A stretch of 64,000 nt of DNA from Mixophyes australis (GCA_036250195.1 JAVHZZ010000003.1:59189289-59253288); one strand, 5' to 3'. Shown: positions 1 through 62,539, numbered from the stretch's first letter. Made by a program: numbers and translations. The notes: generated from the letters alone by a model not told the origin.

Positions 1-477
1 AGGCTTATCTGTAAAGATGTCCTGTAGACTGTGATGGTTAGGTCACTCTCCAGCCACAACGGATCAACCAATTGATTGCCTCAAGGATTGTCGTGAGGAA
101 GAAGCTGATTTCTCCACGTAATTGGAAACCCTAGAGAAACCCTAGAGGCCAAGGCAGAATAGGTAGTGTCTGTCAACTAAATAATAATAATAAATAAGCG
201 TGCATTGTCCTGGGAACCCACAGAAAGTACAAATGACGCGTTTTGTCCGGGACTAGCAGACTTTGAAAAACGATAAGCCTCAAAGTTTTGGCTTCTGGTA
301 CGCATATATCTGCACTAGTGTGACCTGTGTGTCCCTATCTAGCACACTGTTTAATGGGACTAATCTGAGTGATACATGGCTCTGTGTGATTCCTCACCAT
401 ATATGTTATACTTTCATCCACACCAGTAATTGTGGGTGTTTATATGGTGGAAATTTCTGGCTCACTCACTTTATTTA

Positions 478-485
478 TATATATA

Positions 486-540
<55 letters not shown>

Positions 541-560
541 ATATATATATATATTTCTCC
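478..560. repeat. (TA)n microsatellite with GT interruptions
   Basis: About 80 bp of alternating TA with short GT interruptions. It produces tyrosine/isoleucine-rich false ORFs on the plus strand. Confidence 0.95.
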
Positions 561-2215
561 TTTAGTGTACAGTGTTCCAGATAAAGCATTTTTTTTGCTG
601 GCAAGCCTGGCCCAGAACATGTTATACACTTTAGTTTAGGAATCCATTTACATTCCCCATCACATGAAATAAAACTAGAGCATGCTTATTTGTGCATCAG
701 CAACTACCAGTCACCAACAACAGTATTTAAGATGCATTCTAGGGCCTACTGACGTTGACTGCTGGGAAATGGCACATTTCTTTTTGAGGTCAGCATTCGA
801 AAATAAAAAATGGTGGGTTCTAAATTTGATTATACCGGTTTACTGCCAATTTTCAAAATCACTGCAGGTTAAAATTCCTAAATGAATGCTTAGTGTTTCC
901 TTCCACATTCCGATATAGGTGCTCATCTTAAGGTCCAACTAAAATGATCAGACACTTTTATTGGGATGTCCTGCAGCAGCATCTGTTTGGCTTTGATGTA
1001 TATGTGGAATTAAGCTAATGTTCCCTGGAACAATCATCTTTAGTCGTAACCAGTAACTACTGCCCACTAATGGCAGCAGGTCAGTATGCAGGATCCCTTA
1101 CAGTTCTGTAGAACGCTGACAGTTTGTCTACATTGTTTATGATGATAAGGTCATGTATTTTATGCATCTTATGTGAATAGTTTAGTTTCAGGGTCTAGTA
1201 TAGAGACGTTACAGTCTTTATTAGTTTTTTAGAGATATTCTCTCTTCATTACTAAATGCAATTTCCTCAAACTTCCCCAACAGTGTGAAACTAGATGACA
1301 GTCAGCCTTAAAGTGCAATTGTTGGACAGACAGGTAATAAAATCTCAGTATATAGATACAATCATGTAGGGGAAGGGAAATGATTGTGTCTGGTTTATGT
1401 CAAACAATATTTAATAAGGTTGTTTTATTTATATACTTGCCCCTTAAGGCTAGCCTCACAGTCTGACGTGTTTGAAGTATTTGTATTATTGCTGCTGACA
1501 TAAAGAAAGGAGAATAGGTCTTAAAGCTTGTCCTGAAATTCCATTTTTTAGTTGAAGTACAAAAACATATGATTTGTACAATAGTTAACATTGTAGCTGT
1601 TTTTTACATTTCTGTTTTGTTTCTATGGGAGGAATTCAATTCCCTGCGTTGTTCTTTAGAACAAGGCGTGCTGAGCACTATTACCATCACTACGGTAATA
1701 GTGGGCATTAGTACAGTTACTACGGTAATCTCAACGCTGACTTTTCCTCGCAGCTCTATGAGCCTCTGTGTGTGTCATAAGTATTAATGTATGTAGGTAT
1801 TATTTTCTCACTTTATTTAAAAATAATTTTCTTGGTAAACAACTGTAAAGTGCGCTAAGTACATCACTCCAATGTCCTATTGACAATGTTAGGTGTTTCA
1901 GCATAGGTCTGCTGGAACAGGGAGTGTGGCCTTTGGCAACTCTCAATCATGTTTCCCTTTTCAGCACATTCCATATTTATCTTCTATACTTCGTACACTG
2001 GTGTGACAGGGCAGGTCTCTCAGATTCCAATGGTGGTGCAGCTAGACCCTGCGTCACTTCCCACAAAGCTGTTTATTGGGGTCTCTCTGCAGATAAGTGG
2101 GTGTACTTACCTAAATACCTTGGGGGTTTGACTGTCCATTCTCACATGTGAATAAGCATTGACAGATATTTTCCAAACATTAAATTAAAATACAAATGTA
2201 CATTAGGTGAAGTAT

Positions 2216-2275
2216 GATAGATAGATAGATATATATATATATAGATATATATATATAGATATATATATATATATC
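2216..2275. repeat. GATA and AT compound microsatellite
   Basis: GATA units run directly into (AT)n with interspersed AGAT, a typical slippage-prone compound microsatellite. Confidence 0.9.
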
Positions 2276-2747
2276 TATGTATGGCTATCCATTTTCATTG
2301 TACTTCCTCCTATGCTGTAGTTCTGTATATTGTTACAACAATTCTTTATGTTTCAGAAATGGTCTTTAATGATTTTACTACCTACTTGTGATTTTTTTGT
2401 GAGTTTTTGTTACCGTTGTCCAGCCCTTAATACCGTGTAATGTATCTGTATGGCAGAATGAAGCTTAACTCCAGCCTAACCAACCTTCATAATTAACATT
2501 CCATATAGATATATAAGAATTCCTTGGTACTCTGTGGCTGATAAGTTAAACCCTAGTTGTAATCAGGGCACCAAATACCCCTCTAACTACTCGACCAACA
2601 CTCACTTTATTTCAACACCGCAATGTATAAACTCTCTTTCCTCTACAAAACCTCTAACAGTCAGATGGAATGGAGTGAACCTATCATCTATACTCATGCA
2701 ACGTATCAATTCACTAAGGGCTTGTGACATTGAGGCATGAAGTGAAT

Positions 2748-3083
2748 TCATCATCATCATCATCATCATCATATATTTATATAACGCCACGAATTCCGCA
2801 GCGCTGTACAGAGAACTCATTCACATCAGTCCCTGCCCCATTGGAGCTTACAGTCTAAATTCCCTAACACACACACACAGACAGACTAGGGTCAATTTAA
2901 CAGCAGCCAATTAACCTACCAGCATGTTTTTTTTTGGAGTGTGGGAGGAAACCGGGGCACCCGGAGAAAACCCACGCAAACACGGGGAGAACATGCAAAC
3001 AGATAAGGCCATGGTTGGGAATCAAATTCATGAGCCCAGTTCTGTACGGCAGAAGTGCTAACCTCTTAGCCACCGTGCTGCCC
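2748..3083 (-). mobile_element. tRNA-derived V-SINE-like element, copy 1
   Basis: Read on the minus strand it starts GGGCAGCACGGTGGC, contains the central block GTTTCCTCCCACACTCC, and ends in a (GAT)n tail next to GGCGTTATATAAAT. The head resembles pol III A and B boxes. Three further copies lie at 7532, 24522 and 36749. The flanks outside it (around 2722-2740 and 3091-3115) are inverted copies of each other (TGAGGCATG / CATGCCTCA), so it appears to have landed in a small palindromic element. Confidence 0.85.
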
Positions 3084-4786
3084 AACATTGTGCCCCATGC
3101 CTCAGTGTTGTCAGTGAAATCCTTACTGCACTCATGCACTACATCTCAGTGCAGTCCATAAAATGATTGCCGTCACTGGGCCTGGTGTAGAGTTGGACAA
3201 AGGTTTATTTCCGCCATGTAAAAGTATGACTTGTATAATACCTGCTGCGTTAAGCAGGCTCACAACTTGGACCCAATGTTCGAGTTGAGCATATAGTTAT
3301 TATAGTTGCTCCCACTTTTGCTTGAAGAGGTGGATTAGGAACATTCATGTGTAAGTTCAGTACAGTAAGTGTGTGGACATTAAAGTCAACCACACCATAA
3401 ACAAACGTCCGATTTTGAATTATCCGTAAGATACGGCTTTCATGAGGTCTATCCTTGCGCATCTCTTCTGCCTGGTGTTGATGATGATGACACACATCTT
3501 TGCACACAATGTATACGGTAGAATTAAAGTTTCTGCAGAAACATAATTTTTGTGTTACATTTAAATGAACTGTTTATAGTTGACAGATCAAATTTTATGT
3601 GTATAATTATTGCTGTAGTCTAAGTTTGTAGGAAATGTGAGTTTAAAATCCTTTCATGCTACAGTTTTATAGAAGTACAAAGCTGATGTGACTGGTGATA
3701 AAGTTGAAAACTGTTATCCAATATAACACAATATATAAACACTTACAAATATATTGTGTTACATTTTAAGATTCGTACCATGCACCTGCCTCCCTCTGCG
3801 TCCTTCTTTACAAGAGAATGATTTAGGCGGCAACACATGTTGATGTAAAGAACATGTTTTTGCTAGAGAAAAATCCCTTGCACTGGTGGATGGGTGTCTT
3901 GTAACAACAGAGAATATATATAAATTTAGTAAACTGCAACTGTGCATAAAGTTTTGTATCACCGAGGATAAACCCCTAATGTTTTTGTTGGATAGATGCT
4001 GTTCACTTCATTTGAATCGTGATTTTTATAGTAGATATAATTTGTACATTGTAAATGTGTCATGCACCCCAGAATATATTTTAAAGAAACAGGTACTGTG
4101 TTTTTTAAGAACCTATTCTACCGTTCTAAATTCAGTGGCCTGGGTCATGTGCCTCCATTTAATGCTGCAATCCCGCATAGAAGTTTTTTCCCCTTTTTAA
4201 ATAGCAAGTTAAATATATTTTAAGCACGCATCTGTTTTTTCTTAGCTGACCTCCTGCAAATCATAATCTCCTTTTCAAAACCTTATCTGGAATTTGACAA
4301 AAATATGATTGCAAAATTATGCCTGCCAGTTACACTCACAGTTCTCAGCTTGTCATTTGAAGGTGGCAGAGAATGTGACATATTCTCTGCCTCCCGCAAG
4401 CGATTCATCTCTGTGTCCACGCAGAAACTACTGCTATGGATGGGCCATTCAGTACATCTAAGCACTTGCAGATTTATACCTCACATATGTGGCAGATCCA
4501 TTGTTTAAAACAGACTTTTGTACCTTCTGTAAAGCGCCCTTGTTTTGTTTTACATTTTAAGGTTTTGTGAATAGACCTGTTACTTTATCTCAATGTACAT
4601 AGTTATATTGTTTGTAAGGTTATAAAGCAAGTTCAGCCTTCTGTGTTGATCCAGAGGAAGGTGGAACAAACTCCTAATGAAGCTGCTATTGAATTATACG
4701 TGAATGAGAATAAATTCACCCCTCTTTAAAAGTGCAGGGGATTTTGGGGTAATCTATCATGATAAATCTTCTCTTGATCTACCAAG

Positions 4787-5022
4787 CAGGGCCATCTTTT
4801 CCATTGGGCACGATGGGCAAGTGCCCGGGGGCCCCACAGGCAGGGCTCTCCATAGGCAGGGCTCTTAATTAGAATAAATAATCCTGCAAAAAAATCTTCA
4901 AGGGTCACTGAGCAAGTACATCTATCTATCTATATATATCTGTATCTATACATATATATATATATAGGGGCCCCAGTGCACTGCTTTGCCCGGGGGCCCA
5001 TAATGTTGTTAAGATGGCCCTG
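4787..5022. mobile_element. Non-autonomous hAT element with 8-bp target duplication
   Basis: Termini are inverted (CAGGGCCATCTT at the left, AAGATGGCCCTG at the right) and flanked by the perfect 8-bp direct repeat CTACCAAG at 4779-4786 and 5023-5030. The CAGGG ends and 8-bp duplication identify a hAT-type element. The interior has GGGCCCC blocks and an AT microsatellite but no transposase. Confidence 0.92.
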
Positions 5023-5257
5023 CTACCAAGAAAACGTTTTTCAGATTCATTAACAATTTAAACAATGAAAATACAAGTGATGATAGCCTATAATTGTTTA
5101 TTTTTGCTTAAAGTATTATGTACCCTTAAGTAGCATATAAATCAAAAATGTCATTGAGTTACAAAGACTTTCTCTTTAGTACTCACAGGTTTTTTCCATT
5201 TTAGTAAACCGCCAACTCATTTTGTTTAAACTTTTTTATTTATTTTTAAACATATAG

Positions 5258-54033
<48,776 letters not shown>

Positions 54034-54275
54034 TGGGGGGAATGTAGTCCTCGTAGAAAAAAAATAACAAAACTGTTCTATCAAGACTCAGATGGAGTTA
54101 CCTTTTATAAAGTGGTTATTAGATGACATTATATATGTATATTGGCATCTTATTGGAATACTTACTTGGACACTACCTCAAATAAATTATGCTGTAAAAT
54201 ACCTTAAATTTAAAAAAGTGCTTTAGAATTTTTTGACTATTATTTAAATAAACTGGGAATGAATTTAGGAGCGTG
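54034..54275 (+). other. sh3yl1: SH3YL1 3' UTR with candidate poly(A) signals
   Basis: AT-rich sequence follows the stop codon. Two AATAAA hexamers lie at 54181-54186 and 54247-54252, either of which would give a short 3' UTR. The true cleavage site cannot be placed without transcript data; the end given is an estimate. Confidence 0.6.
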
Positions 54276-54637
54276 CATGTTTCTTTTTTTCAGTACATCA
54301 ATTTATAAACAAAATACCCCTTGTAGCCCTTGTAGTGTGGGTCAGCGACCACCACCCTTTAGAAGAGAATGATAACCATTAGGCTAGAACTGAAAGCCTA
54401 GAAAACAGTCTGACATGGGGCACCATAAGATAATGTAAGGGGCTGGACCCATACAGACCTGCCTCTGACAAGCGTTATTCGCTTTGCGTCATTTTCAAAG
54501 TTGTCTGCAGGGACATATAATCCCGCTATATTTTGTTTCAACAGATAACGTCACCTAAAATGCAAAATTTGGTGCAGTTTAATTAGATTTATTACGAGTT
54601 TGTTTTTTTAATGATCCCATGCCACATTACCCTATAG

Positions 54638-54830
54638 CAGGGTTTCCCAAACCTAGTCCTCAGAGCTCCCTAAGAGTGCAGGTTTTCCGGATCACATGTG
54701 ACATAATTAGGACCACTTGTGGATCTGCTACAATGTGTCAGTCAGTAATGAATACACCTGTGCTCCAGCAAGGAGATATGGAAAACCTGCACTGTTAGGG
54801 AGTCCTGAGGACTGGGTTTGGGAAACCCTG
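54638..54830. mobile_element. hAT MITE with perfect 8-bp duplication
   Basis: 193 bp with inverted ends CAGGGTTTCCCAAACC and GGTTTGGGAAACCCTG and flanks CCCTATAG at 54630-54637 and 54831-54838. Long subterminal inverted repeats (TGCAGGTTTTCC and GGAAAACCTGCA). No coding content. Confidence 0.95.
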
Positions 54831-57439
54831 CCCTATAGTAAAAATGCTCGTAATGTTTTAGGTCCCTGTCCACTGGCCTCAAATACATGCTTTTACTAGT
54901 ATTTTGTAACGCTAACACAATTGGTAAACAGGTATGGCAATGTGACCCCCTCCAGGTGAGAGTGTTTATGTTGTAGTGCTGCCTGCTTCATGTACTTGTG
55001 TACAAAACAGCTGAATTCATTGAGGACAATGGAGCTTTTTTATTTGACACCCCCTTCCCCCTTAGATCAGTGAGTCAAGACCCTTAAACAGGACTAGTGG
55101 GTGTTAATGCATTATATTGGGAGTTCCTCTTTTATAACATTCCTTATAGTCTGTCCTTAGTTGCATTACTTTTTTACACAGCAAAACATAGAACCGTGCA
55201 CTTACTTTAGCTATAGGTTCATACGTATACTTTTGATCATGTTCATACTGGAGCTACATATTCCTGCCACTCAAAAAGCATGTATTTAATAAACCGGTGT
55301 TATGCTCAAATGTGCTGTTACCCATAGCAATCTTTGACATTTGTAGAGCAGATTGCTGTGGATTACAACACATTTGAGCACATAGCTCACTTTTATTACA
55401 TAAATCCCAAAGTGTTTCTGCAGGCAACAGATTCTCTGTAGTAAGACAACTCTGTACAAACCCTTTATGAAAACACTGCACCATGCTTCAATGGCAATAA
55501 TGTACTATGCATTGAACAAGTTTTGTATATTAATCAACAGTTTGACCAGTAAAAAATTGGCTTCAAATAAATAACTACGACTACAATTAAAAACTGTACT
55601 GATGGGTTGGATCTGTAGTTTAAAAAAGCCTTTTTGACAGCAATTGACATCACCGTTTTAATTGCACTTTACATTCAGGTTATTAGTTCTCTTATAACTT
55701 ACATTAATTACATCACCAAATTCACAGAATGATTGGGAAGATTACTCAATCCCTTTATTGTATGAGACTCTACCTGGGTTATATAAATTTATTTTAAGCT
55801 AAATGATATTGTTTCTAAATTGTACAGAGGGAGGTTGTCATTGGCAGGTGGATGTACACGTATAAGTGCCTTTTTCTGTGCTCACATGCTGAACATGAAG
55901 ACAGTTACCTAGTAATTGCAATATACACACAGCCTTGTAGCAATGCAAAATTTGTCCTTGTTTTTTCTTTCATGTAAATAAAATGCGGTGTAATAATGCT
56001 GCCGCTGGATCAAACTTAGAATTCTAAAATAAAATAAATTTACTGTATTGTCACATTGCAAGTCAGACACCTAAAGTCTGCTAACCTTAGAACTTTCATG
56101 ATTTCCTGGTAGATTTTGCTGGTCACATTTACATTAACCTCTTATTCAGCAACACCTCCGTTCTAATAAAATGGACTACTGTACTATTGGCTTAATAGTT
56201 TTCTTTCTTCATTTTACAAGTCCGTGGTGTATATGTTTCGGCGTAATGATCAGACACAGGTGGTTTTCATTGCTTTCGGAAATTGTAGTTCAGTTCGCTT
56301 TGACAGCTCCCATGAAAATATATACGATACATTTTTGAAACGTTACCTATTAATTTACCAATAATCCTTCACCCACCTAGAAGACCAGAAATATAATGAT
56401 TGAGTAAATATTACTTAATTGTCAACCTTTTATTTTTTTTAAAAAAAATCTTTAAACTTAATTCCAAATGTAATTTTTGAAAACTCCTTTTTTACCCTAA
56501 TATAAGTATACCTAAATAAGACTTAAAGTGCTGTATGAGACACAAACTAGGTTAAAACAAACAAATAAAAAATAAAAAAAATTAGATATAAACCAATTAA
56601 ATTTTAAATGTTGTTGTCCATAGATTTCAGTCCTCCCTCTTAGCACCGACAGATATATTACCCCAACATATGTGCTTTAAAGCTGCTTTACCAACTAGGA
56701 AAATATTTTCCTAGGGTGGCCTCTCCCCTTAGCCCGAGCCCCGATGGCTGCTACAGGGCTCTGCTGGTTCTACAGAACGGGCAAATTCATTTTGTTAACC
56801 AACATTAAATTGTCTTGGAGAAGGTGTGTCAGCGGAATGGCCAATCACAAGCCACAATCTCTTGATTGTGGGTTGTGATTGGTCCTCCCACTTTCACACT
56901 CGCCCCTCAATTCTCAGACAGCGATACAGAGAATCCCCAGGAACAACAGCTGCATGTAACAGCCCCGGAGGCCAAGGCTAGGATGAGGGACCACCTTTTA
57001 GAAGATATTTTCCTAGCTGGTTATACAACCTTAAGGATGTACTTCAGCCAAGTAAAACATTCTGCTAATTGATTGTGTGCGGAACTGGTATGAATAGTGT
57101 GTACCCACTGCCAGTCCCTCCAGATCTGAGCACGGTCCTGTGCATCTGGCTGGCAGGATTCATAACAGATGAGATGGGTTGCTATGAAGTGCACTGCATG
57201 GGACTGATTCATCTTTGGACACAACTTGTGTTTTAAAAAAAAACTGCTCATAATTTGCACCCACGTACACCCATATTCACATACAAGTGGATCTCAAGAT
57301 ACGTTTCCATTTGAATCTGGGTATAAGTACATTCTAGCTACATGTTACTTGCATTATGTAGAAAGACAGAACACAGTGCAGATTAGCACATACATATGTG
57401 CAACATAAAGTCCTGTCAGAACGCATGCAAATAAAAATA

Positions 57440-57770
57440 AAAATTATAAAATAAATGACCAACTCATAATACCGACGAAGCTTGACGGTGACAGCCGGGG
57501 CGACAGAGTTAAGTGCAGCCGTAAGAGTGCGATTGTAAAAGGAGACAGCCTTATCGGAGCAAGAAAGAGTGGTGATGGGGGAGAGGAGCGAGCCCAGGGA
57601 GGAGGAGAAGCTGGTAGGATCAACTGTGTCAAGATTACGCCTGGTGAGAGTAACCTTAGGGGACGGGGATAATGAGAGGGGTGAAGAGATGCTAAAAAGG
57701 ATGGTAGTCCGAGAGAGGAAAGATCACACCAAGTTTCGTTTGGTTCTGTGTGAAGCTGCCTATGTTCTTT
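57440..57770 (-). mobile_element. L2-type LINE fragment, pre-RT region
   Basis: Minus strand reads DPTSFSSLGSLLPS, SDKAVSFYNRTL and ALNSVAPAVTVKLRR, which resembles the segment between endonuclease and RT of L2 ORF2 (FYNSSL..LNHLAPVKT). Short and weakly conserved, hence lower confidence. Confidence 0.55.
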
Positions 57771-59977
57771 GCCATGTTATCCATCAGTTCCACTTTACAC
57801 TTGAGAACCTGGAACATTGTATAAGGCGGTAGAAGAGAACTGTGGCAGGCAGTCCCAACCTTTTGGACAAAATCATATAAGCCTTTGTTAATATATAATT
57901 CCTCAAGCTGTGTGGATGATAGCTTAAGAGAAAAGAAACTGGAAATGCATCAGTAGGAAGATATTTCATACTATTTACCAAAAAGCACATGAAGCCTATG
58001 AAGCAGCAAAAAGGAAATTTAAAACATTGAGCTAATATCTTCTTTTTTTTTTTTTTTTGTGATAATTATTTTAATTTCGTTAAGCTATAAAGCCAAAAGG
58101 AAATATGGTCTGCCAGGTTTTGGACAAGTTTCGACTAAAAAAAAAACCTGAATCTTGCTTGTGTTTGAAAATGACTGAAGGAAAATGACTCCGCTGACTT
58201 TAGTGTCAGTCCTTTATAGGGCCGACAGTGTTTAAAGTAGAAACGAAATCGAAGATTTTTAATATGCTCCTCCCCAAACCCTCAAACACAGTGCTAGACA
58301 GTCTGGACTGGCTTCCACTATAACATGGTGAGTGTGAGACCCCCCTGCCATAGAGAAAACCAGAGCCAGGCTGGTCAGTATAAGCGCCCTTTATAGGAAG
58401 GGGCAAAAACTGCAGGCTCCCATCCCAGAGGCTAAGAAACCCTCACTGAAAAATTCTGTGGCTCTTCTCGATCCCAATTGGACTGTGAAGGCTGGGAGTG
58501 GTTCCAGTATAAGCCCATTATACCACTAGAGTGAAACAAAAAAAACACAATCGTAAATAAAATTTAAGTGAATATTAAATGAAAAAGAAACAGAACAAAC
58601 AAAATGATAATTAAAATAACCCATCTGCACATTAACTCTGTTCACCACAAAATGATCAGAGATGGTAGTCCTCTTTCAGCAATAGCCAATTACATGTGGT
58701 TTCCAACCCTAGCTGCTTGTGATTGGCTGCCGATGAAGGGTAGAATGCAGGTCCAGCCCTATACTAAATAATGGTAGTGCAACAGTGTTCTGGTTTCACT
58801 ACGCTATCACTGGTCAAAGCTGCTTTATAAACAGTGTTGCCCATTCACTGAATCACTGGCTGTGAATATCCAACATTTGTCTGAATTTTAAAACCTCTAG
58901 TACTCATGACAACAAGTACATGAAACATTGGTCATAAATTCTTGGGTATATGGAAAAACTACACCTTAGTTGAAAAAGGTCAGGCAAAAAAAACGATTGA
59001 GTTTTTAGAGTAAACAAAAAACAAAGGACAAATTTGATTACTTTACACTTATAGTATTTGCCAAATGTCAGTTGCAAAAAAAAGTTAATAAAAAGTCCAA
59101 AGATAAATAAATCTATCATCTCACCGGCAAGATCCGTCCTGGAATAGATTGCATCTGCAATGGCTATAATTATTGTAAGCCTTTTTCCCTCTCTGCATTA
59201 GAAAATAGCTGTTCCATGTTGTTAAGTTAATACAGAACTTAAACATCTGTTGCATAAAAAGTTACAAACACTCACATTCATTGAAGTTATCTATTTGGTG
59301 TTATTTCAGGAATATATGAGCAGTTATAAATTTAACGATGTTCTTAATATTATTCTCCCAAATGTAGACTCATAACCAACAATGTTTCTGTCATGTGTCA
59401 GCAATGATCATGAAACTGGAGAACTTGTATCTAAAAGGTTTCGTAATCAAACTTTTTAAACATCTAGGGATGTAATTAGGTTTGTTGACTGCTATTGACA
59501 ACGAGGTTTTGTTTCATAACGTGAAATTGTCCTAAACCATTCAAAGCAAGCTGAGGAAATTACATCTCAGTATGGTTTCTCAAATATATGACTCACATGT
59601 TGGATCCTACCGCAAGCCAAGAAAAAAAAGTAGATAAAAGCAACGTAACTTTTAGTCGTGTGCTAAATTTATGGATATTTTACCTAAAAAGGGAAAGTTG
59701 TTACCAGTGTTACAGTAGGAACAGATCAAACGTATTTATGTACATTTTTTTCATACAGATTCTTAAATGTGATAATCCTTTGTCATAATAACTTTCATCC
59801 TTGAGATAAGAGGGGAAAGAAAGTATTCCAAAAACACAAATGTATGTTAATGTTTGTAAAATTCTGTTCTGTTTTGTATTTTAGGCAACTGGAGACGAGT
59901 TTGTATAGTTATAGGAGCATTGTTAGCAAATGTTTGCTATATTCATTTTAAGCAACATTTGATTTTATTCATTAGGC

Positions 59978-60534
59978 CAGCGGTTCCCAAAGTATGTGCC
60001 GCGGCTCCTAGGTTGTTTGTTTGTTTTTTCTCTTCCTGGCCCCCGGGATGCAGAGGGGGCAGAGTGAGAATGCAGAAGGGGCAGAGTGAGGATGCAAAGG
60101 GGGCAGAGTGAGGGGATGCAGGGGCACAGAGCGTGTGGATGCAGGGGCACAGAGTGTGTGGATGTGAAGGAGGGCACAGAGTGTGTGGATGAAGAAGGCA
60201 CAGAGTGTGTGGATGAAGGAGGGCACAGTGTGTGGATATGAAGGAGGGCACAGAGTGTGTGGATTAAGGGGCACAGTGTGAGTTAGCTGTAAATTTATTC
60301 TTTGACAGAAATATAATTGAAAAAAATATATAAAAATATTATTTTCCCTTGGCTTTATGTGTATCATTTTTGCATACAACTAAATAAGTATTCCTGTTCT
60401 GACCTAAATACTTATTACGTTATTTGACCCAACTACTTATAAAATGGGACTGCTAGGTAATTATTTTGGAGGGGTGCCTTGAAAAAATTATGGAGACTCT
60501 AAGGGTGCCGCGAACTGCAAAAGTTTGGGAACCA
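59978..60534. mobile_element. hAT-like element carrying a 24-bp minisatellite
   Basis: Left end CAGCGGTTCCCAAAG and right end GTTTGGGAACCACG are inverted apart from small differences, typical of hAT ends. No convincing 8-bp duplication was found. The interior holds the tandem array at 60052-60290. Confidence 0.7.
60052..60290. repeat. Minisatellite, 22-25-bp units (GGGCACAGAGTGTGTGGAT)
   Basis: About ten units drift from GGGGCAGAGTGAGGATGCA at the left to AGGGCACAGAGTGTGTGGAT at the right. Overlapping minus-strand ORFs rich in Ser/Pro/His/Cys are artefacts. Confidence 0.9.
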
Positions 60535-61439
60535 CGCAAAAGATTAGTCACTTTTAGAAACTTGGATAATATAACTAGCAAAAGGACTTGATAAACACTG
60601 CATTTGCTATAGCTTATAAATAATATAATTTGGATAATGTGTTCATTTACAGAGCCAAATTTATGAATAAAAAGTGAATTGATTTTCATGAATACTGGTT
60701 GAGACCACCTCTATGTACAGTACACTTTAGGTCGAAACTAAAAAAATAAAATTGGAGCACTACTAATGCTACTAGACACTACTGGATGCTCTATAAAAGA
60801 GGGGGGATTTGAATTTTGTCTTAACCTGTCTTTAGGCTTGTCTTTCTTGTACACAATGCTATATCATTTTTGCTGTCACTTCAACTTCTTAAGTTAATGA
60901 ATAAAACAGCAGGTGTGCCTTACTTAACATCACTTTTATAATATACAATGGATATTTTCATCTTGTTCCCACTGATTTAAAACAAAATTATCCGATCTAC
61001 AAAGAAAGATTATCAAAATATCTCATTTAGAATGCATGGGGAAACGTGACCTTTTAAAACCTAAAAAAAAGGAGGAAATTATGACTTAAAATTCTAAAAT
61101 TAAAGAGTAAAATTTCATAGTTGTTGCATTAAAGATATTTTAAGGACGTTTTCAGATTCCGCAACTATTATACAATGCCCCAAGTGTGACTTTTCACAGG
61201 TTAATTGACTTTGTGTGTAACATATAATGCAATGCATGATGTATGCAGGTGCAATAGCGTACGGTAATATAATGTTAATGAAAGTTATACTACATTACTG
61301 TATATGTGTGTAGGTATAGGGAGGAAGGATAGATGTGTAACTTGTCAGAAGACAATGGCTATTTTCAGGTTGCGTTTATTAAACTTAACACACAATAATA
61401 ATAATAACTATAAATGCTACTTATATCTAACCTACTTAC

Positions 61440-62240
61440 CCCGTACTTTATGGTCACATTTGGTCACCTAGAAAGCGATGAGAAAAGAAGCTCCTCACTT
61501 CCATAACACTCGTGGGTATTTTCCAGATTTTTATGGCTTTAACTTTGTCTTGGTTAGGACCAGCGCCATGGCTGCTGACAATGTCACCCAAATAAGTGAA
61601 GTGGCTATTTAACAAAAGCCTTTTGTTACCACAAAATACAGCGGTCCCTATAATATGCAATGGGGGTTGCGGTGTGGGCATTATCCATTTATTCCTATGG
61701 GAAAAGCATCGCAGGACAAGGATCTTTAGATCCCCCTCCAGCAACCTTCCTGCTTTTCCTTGCGTTAATTAACATAAATGACCTTTACACATACTTTACT
61801 CTTTGTCGCGCATGTGCAGTAAAGACTCCAGGTCAGAACCTGGAGTTTAATAGTAAATTGCCCCATTAATTAATCTGTTATAGCAGCAATGACAGATGAT
61901 AATTAACAGGGCAAAAGTATGAATAATAGTAAATAGATCCCTTGGTCATTTAACAAATGGCATTTGTAGGACTTCATTTTCAACCATAATGAGATCATTT
62001 TACAAATAGCTCATTGAAGAGCAGGAGGTGTTCAAAAAAGGTTTCAGAAAATATCATAACATCATCTAGGTACAACCAGCCACAAGATATTAATTTGAAA
62101 TCATATAGGTCTATTGGGGTCATAAATGCTGTCTCCTACCCACTTGCCAGTTTGAGGGTGGAAAACACAGTACTACTTTGCAGAGCATTAAGAGAGACCC
62201 GCACTTTGTACCTCTATGGAAGAACACGTGCCACAGAATG
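61440..62240 (-). mobile_element. Ty3/gypsy retrotransposon fragment (RT), interrupted
   Basis: Minus strand, right part: GWLYLDDVMIFSETFFEHLL with the RT catalytic YLDD at 62061-62072. After an insertion, left part: FTYLGDIVSSHG then IPTSVMEVRSFFS, the conserved YLGH..S..G and PTSVKEVRSFLG blocks that follow in gypsy RT. ATTTAACAAA occurs at 61607-61616 and 61948-61957, flanking the 331-bp insertion. No LTRs or other domains recognised nearby. Confidence 0.8.
61617..61947. mobile_element. 331-bp insertion in the gypsy fragment
   Basis: Unclassified sequence lying between the two copies of ATTTAACAAA and separating otherwise adjacent RT motifs. No inverted ends recognised; class unknown. Confidence 0.5.
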
Positions 62241-62539
62241 AAATATTAACAGACACGAGGTCTATTTATACAATAGGGGGTTTCCCATAATAGCGTGGAG
62301 GAAAAAAGTGCTGTCGTTCTTAAGAGTCTCTTGTTTTGTCAAGCTGGCTAGTTTGGACTATTTTGGGGTCTTTAAGATTGTAGAAAACAGAATTATTTTC
62401 AAGAACATTTCGAATTTTTGGGGGGTTTTAATTTTTCTGGAATACTGCAGGACCTTGGATGGGATTTTTTTTTTGGACACCTACAGGACCTGTGGAATAT
62501 TATGGTTTTTTTATGTTTGGTTTCAAGCATTATTGAATT

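Larger units (their letters stand above)
1..5257 (+). other. sh3yl1: Intron of SH3YL1 (left end outside window)
   Basis: No exon was recognised. It holds an (AT)n tract near 478-560, GATA/AT repeats near 2216-2275, a minus-strand SINE at 2748-3083 and a hAT element at 4787-5022. The rest (1-477, 561-2215, 3090-4780) shows no family I can name. Sequence near 1669-1735 forms a small imperfect palindrome. Confidence 0.7.

Noticed and set aside
1924..2151. ORF near 1924-2151 as a possible earlier SH3YL1 exon
   Set aside because: The peptide has no resemblance to the glycine-rich SYLF segment expected before EVSDL, and no in-phase splice sites flank it.
59943..60379. Ser/Pro/His-rich minus-strand ORFs
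   Set aside because: They translate the 22-25-bp minisatellite within a hAT-like element.
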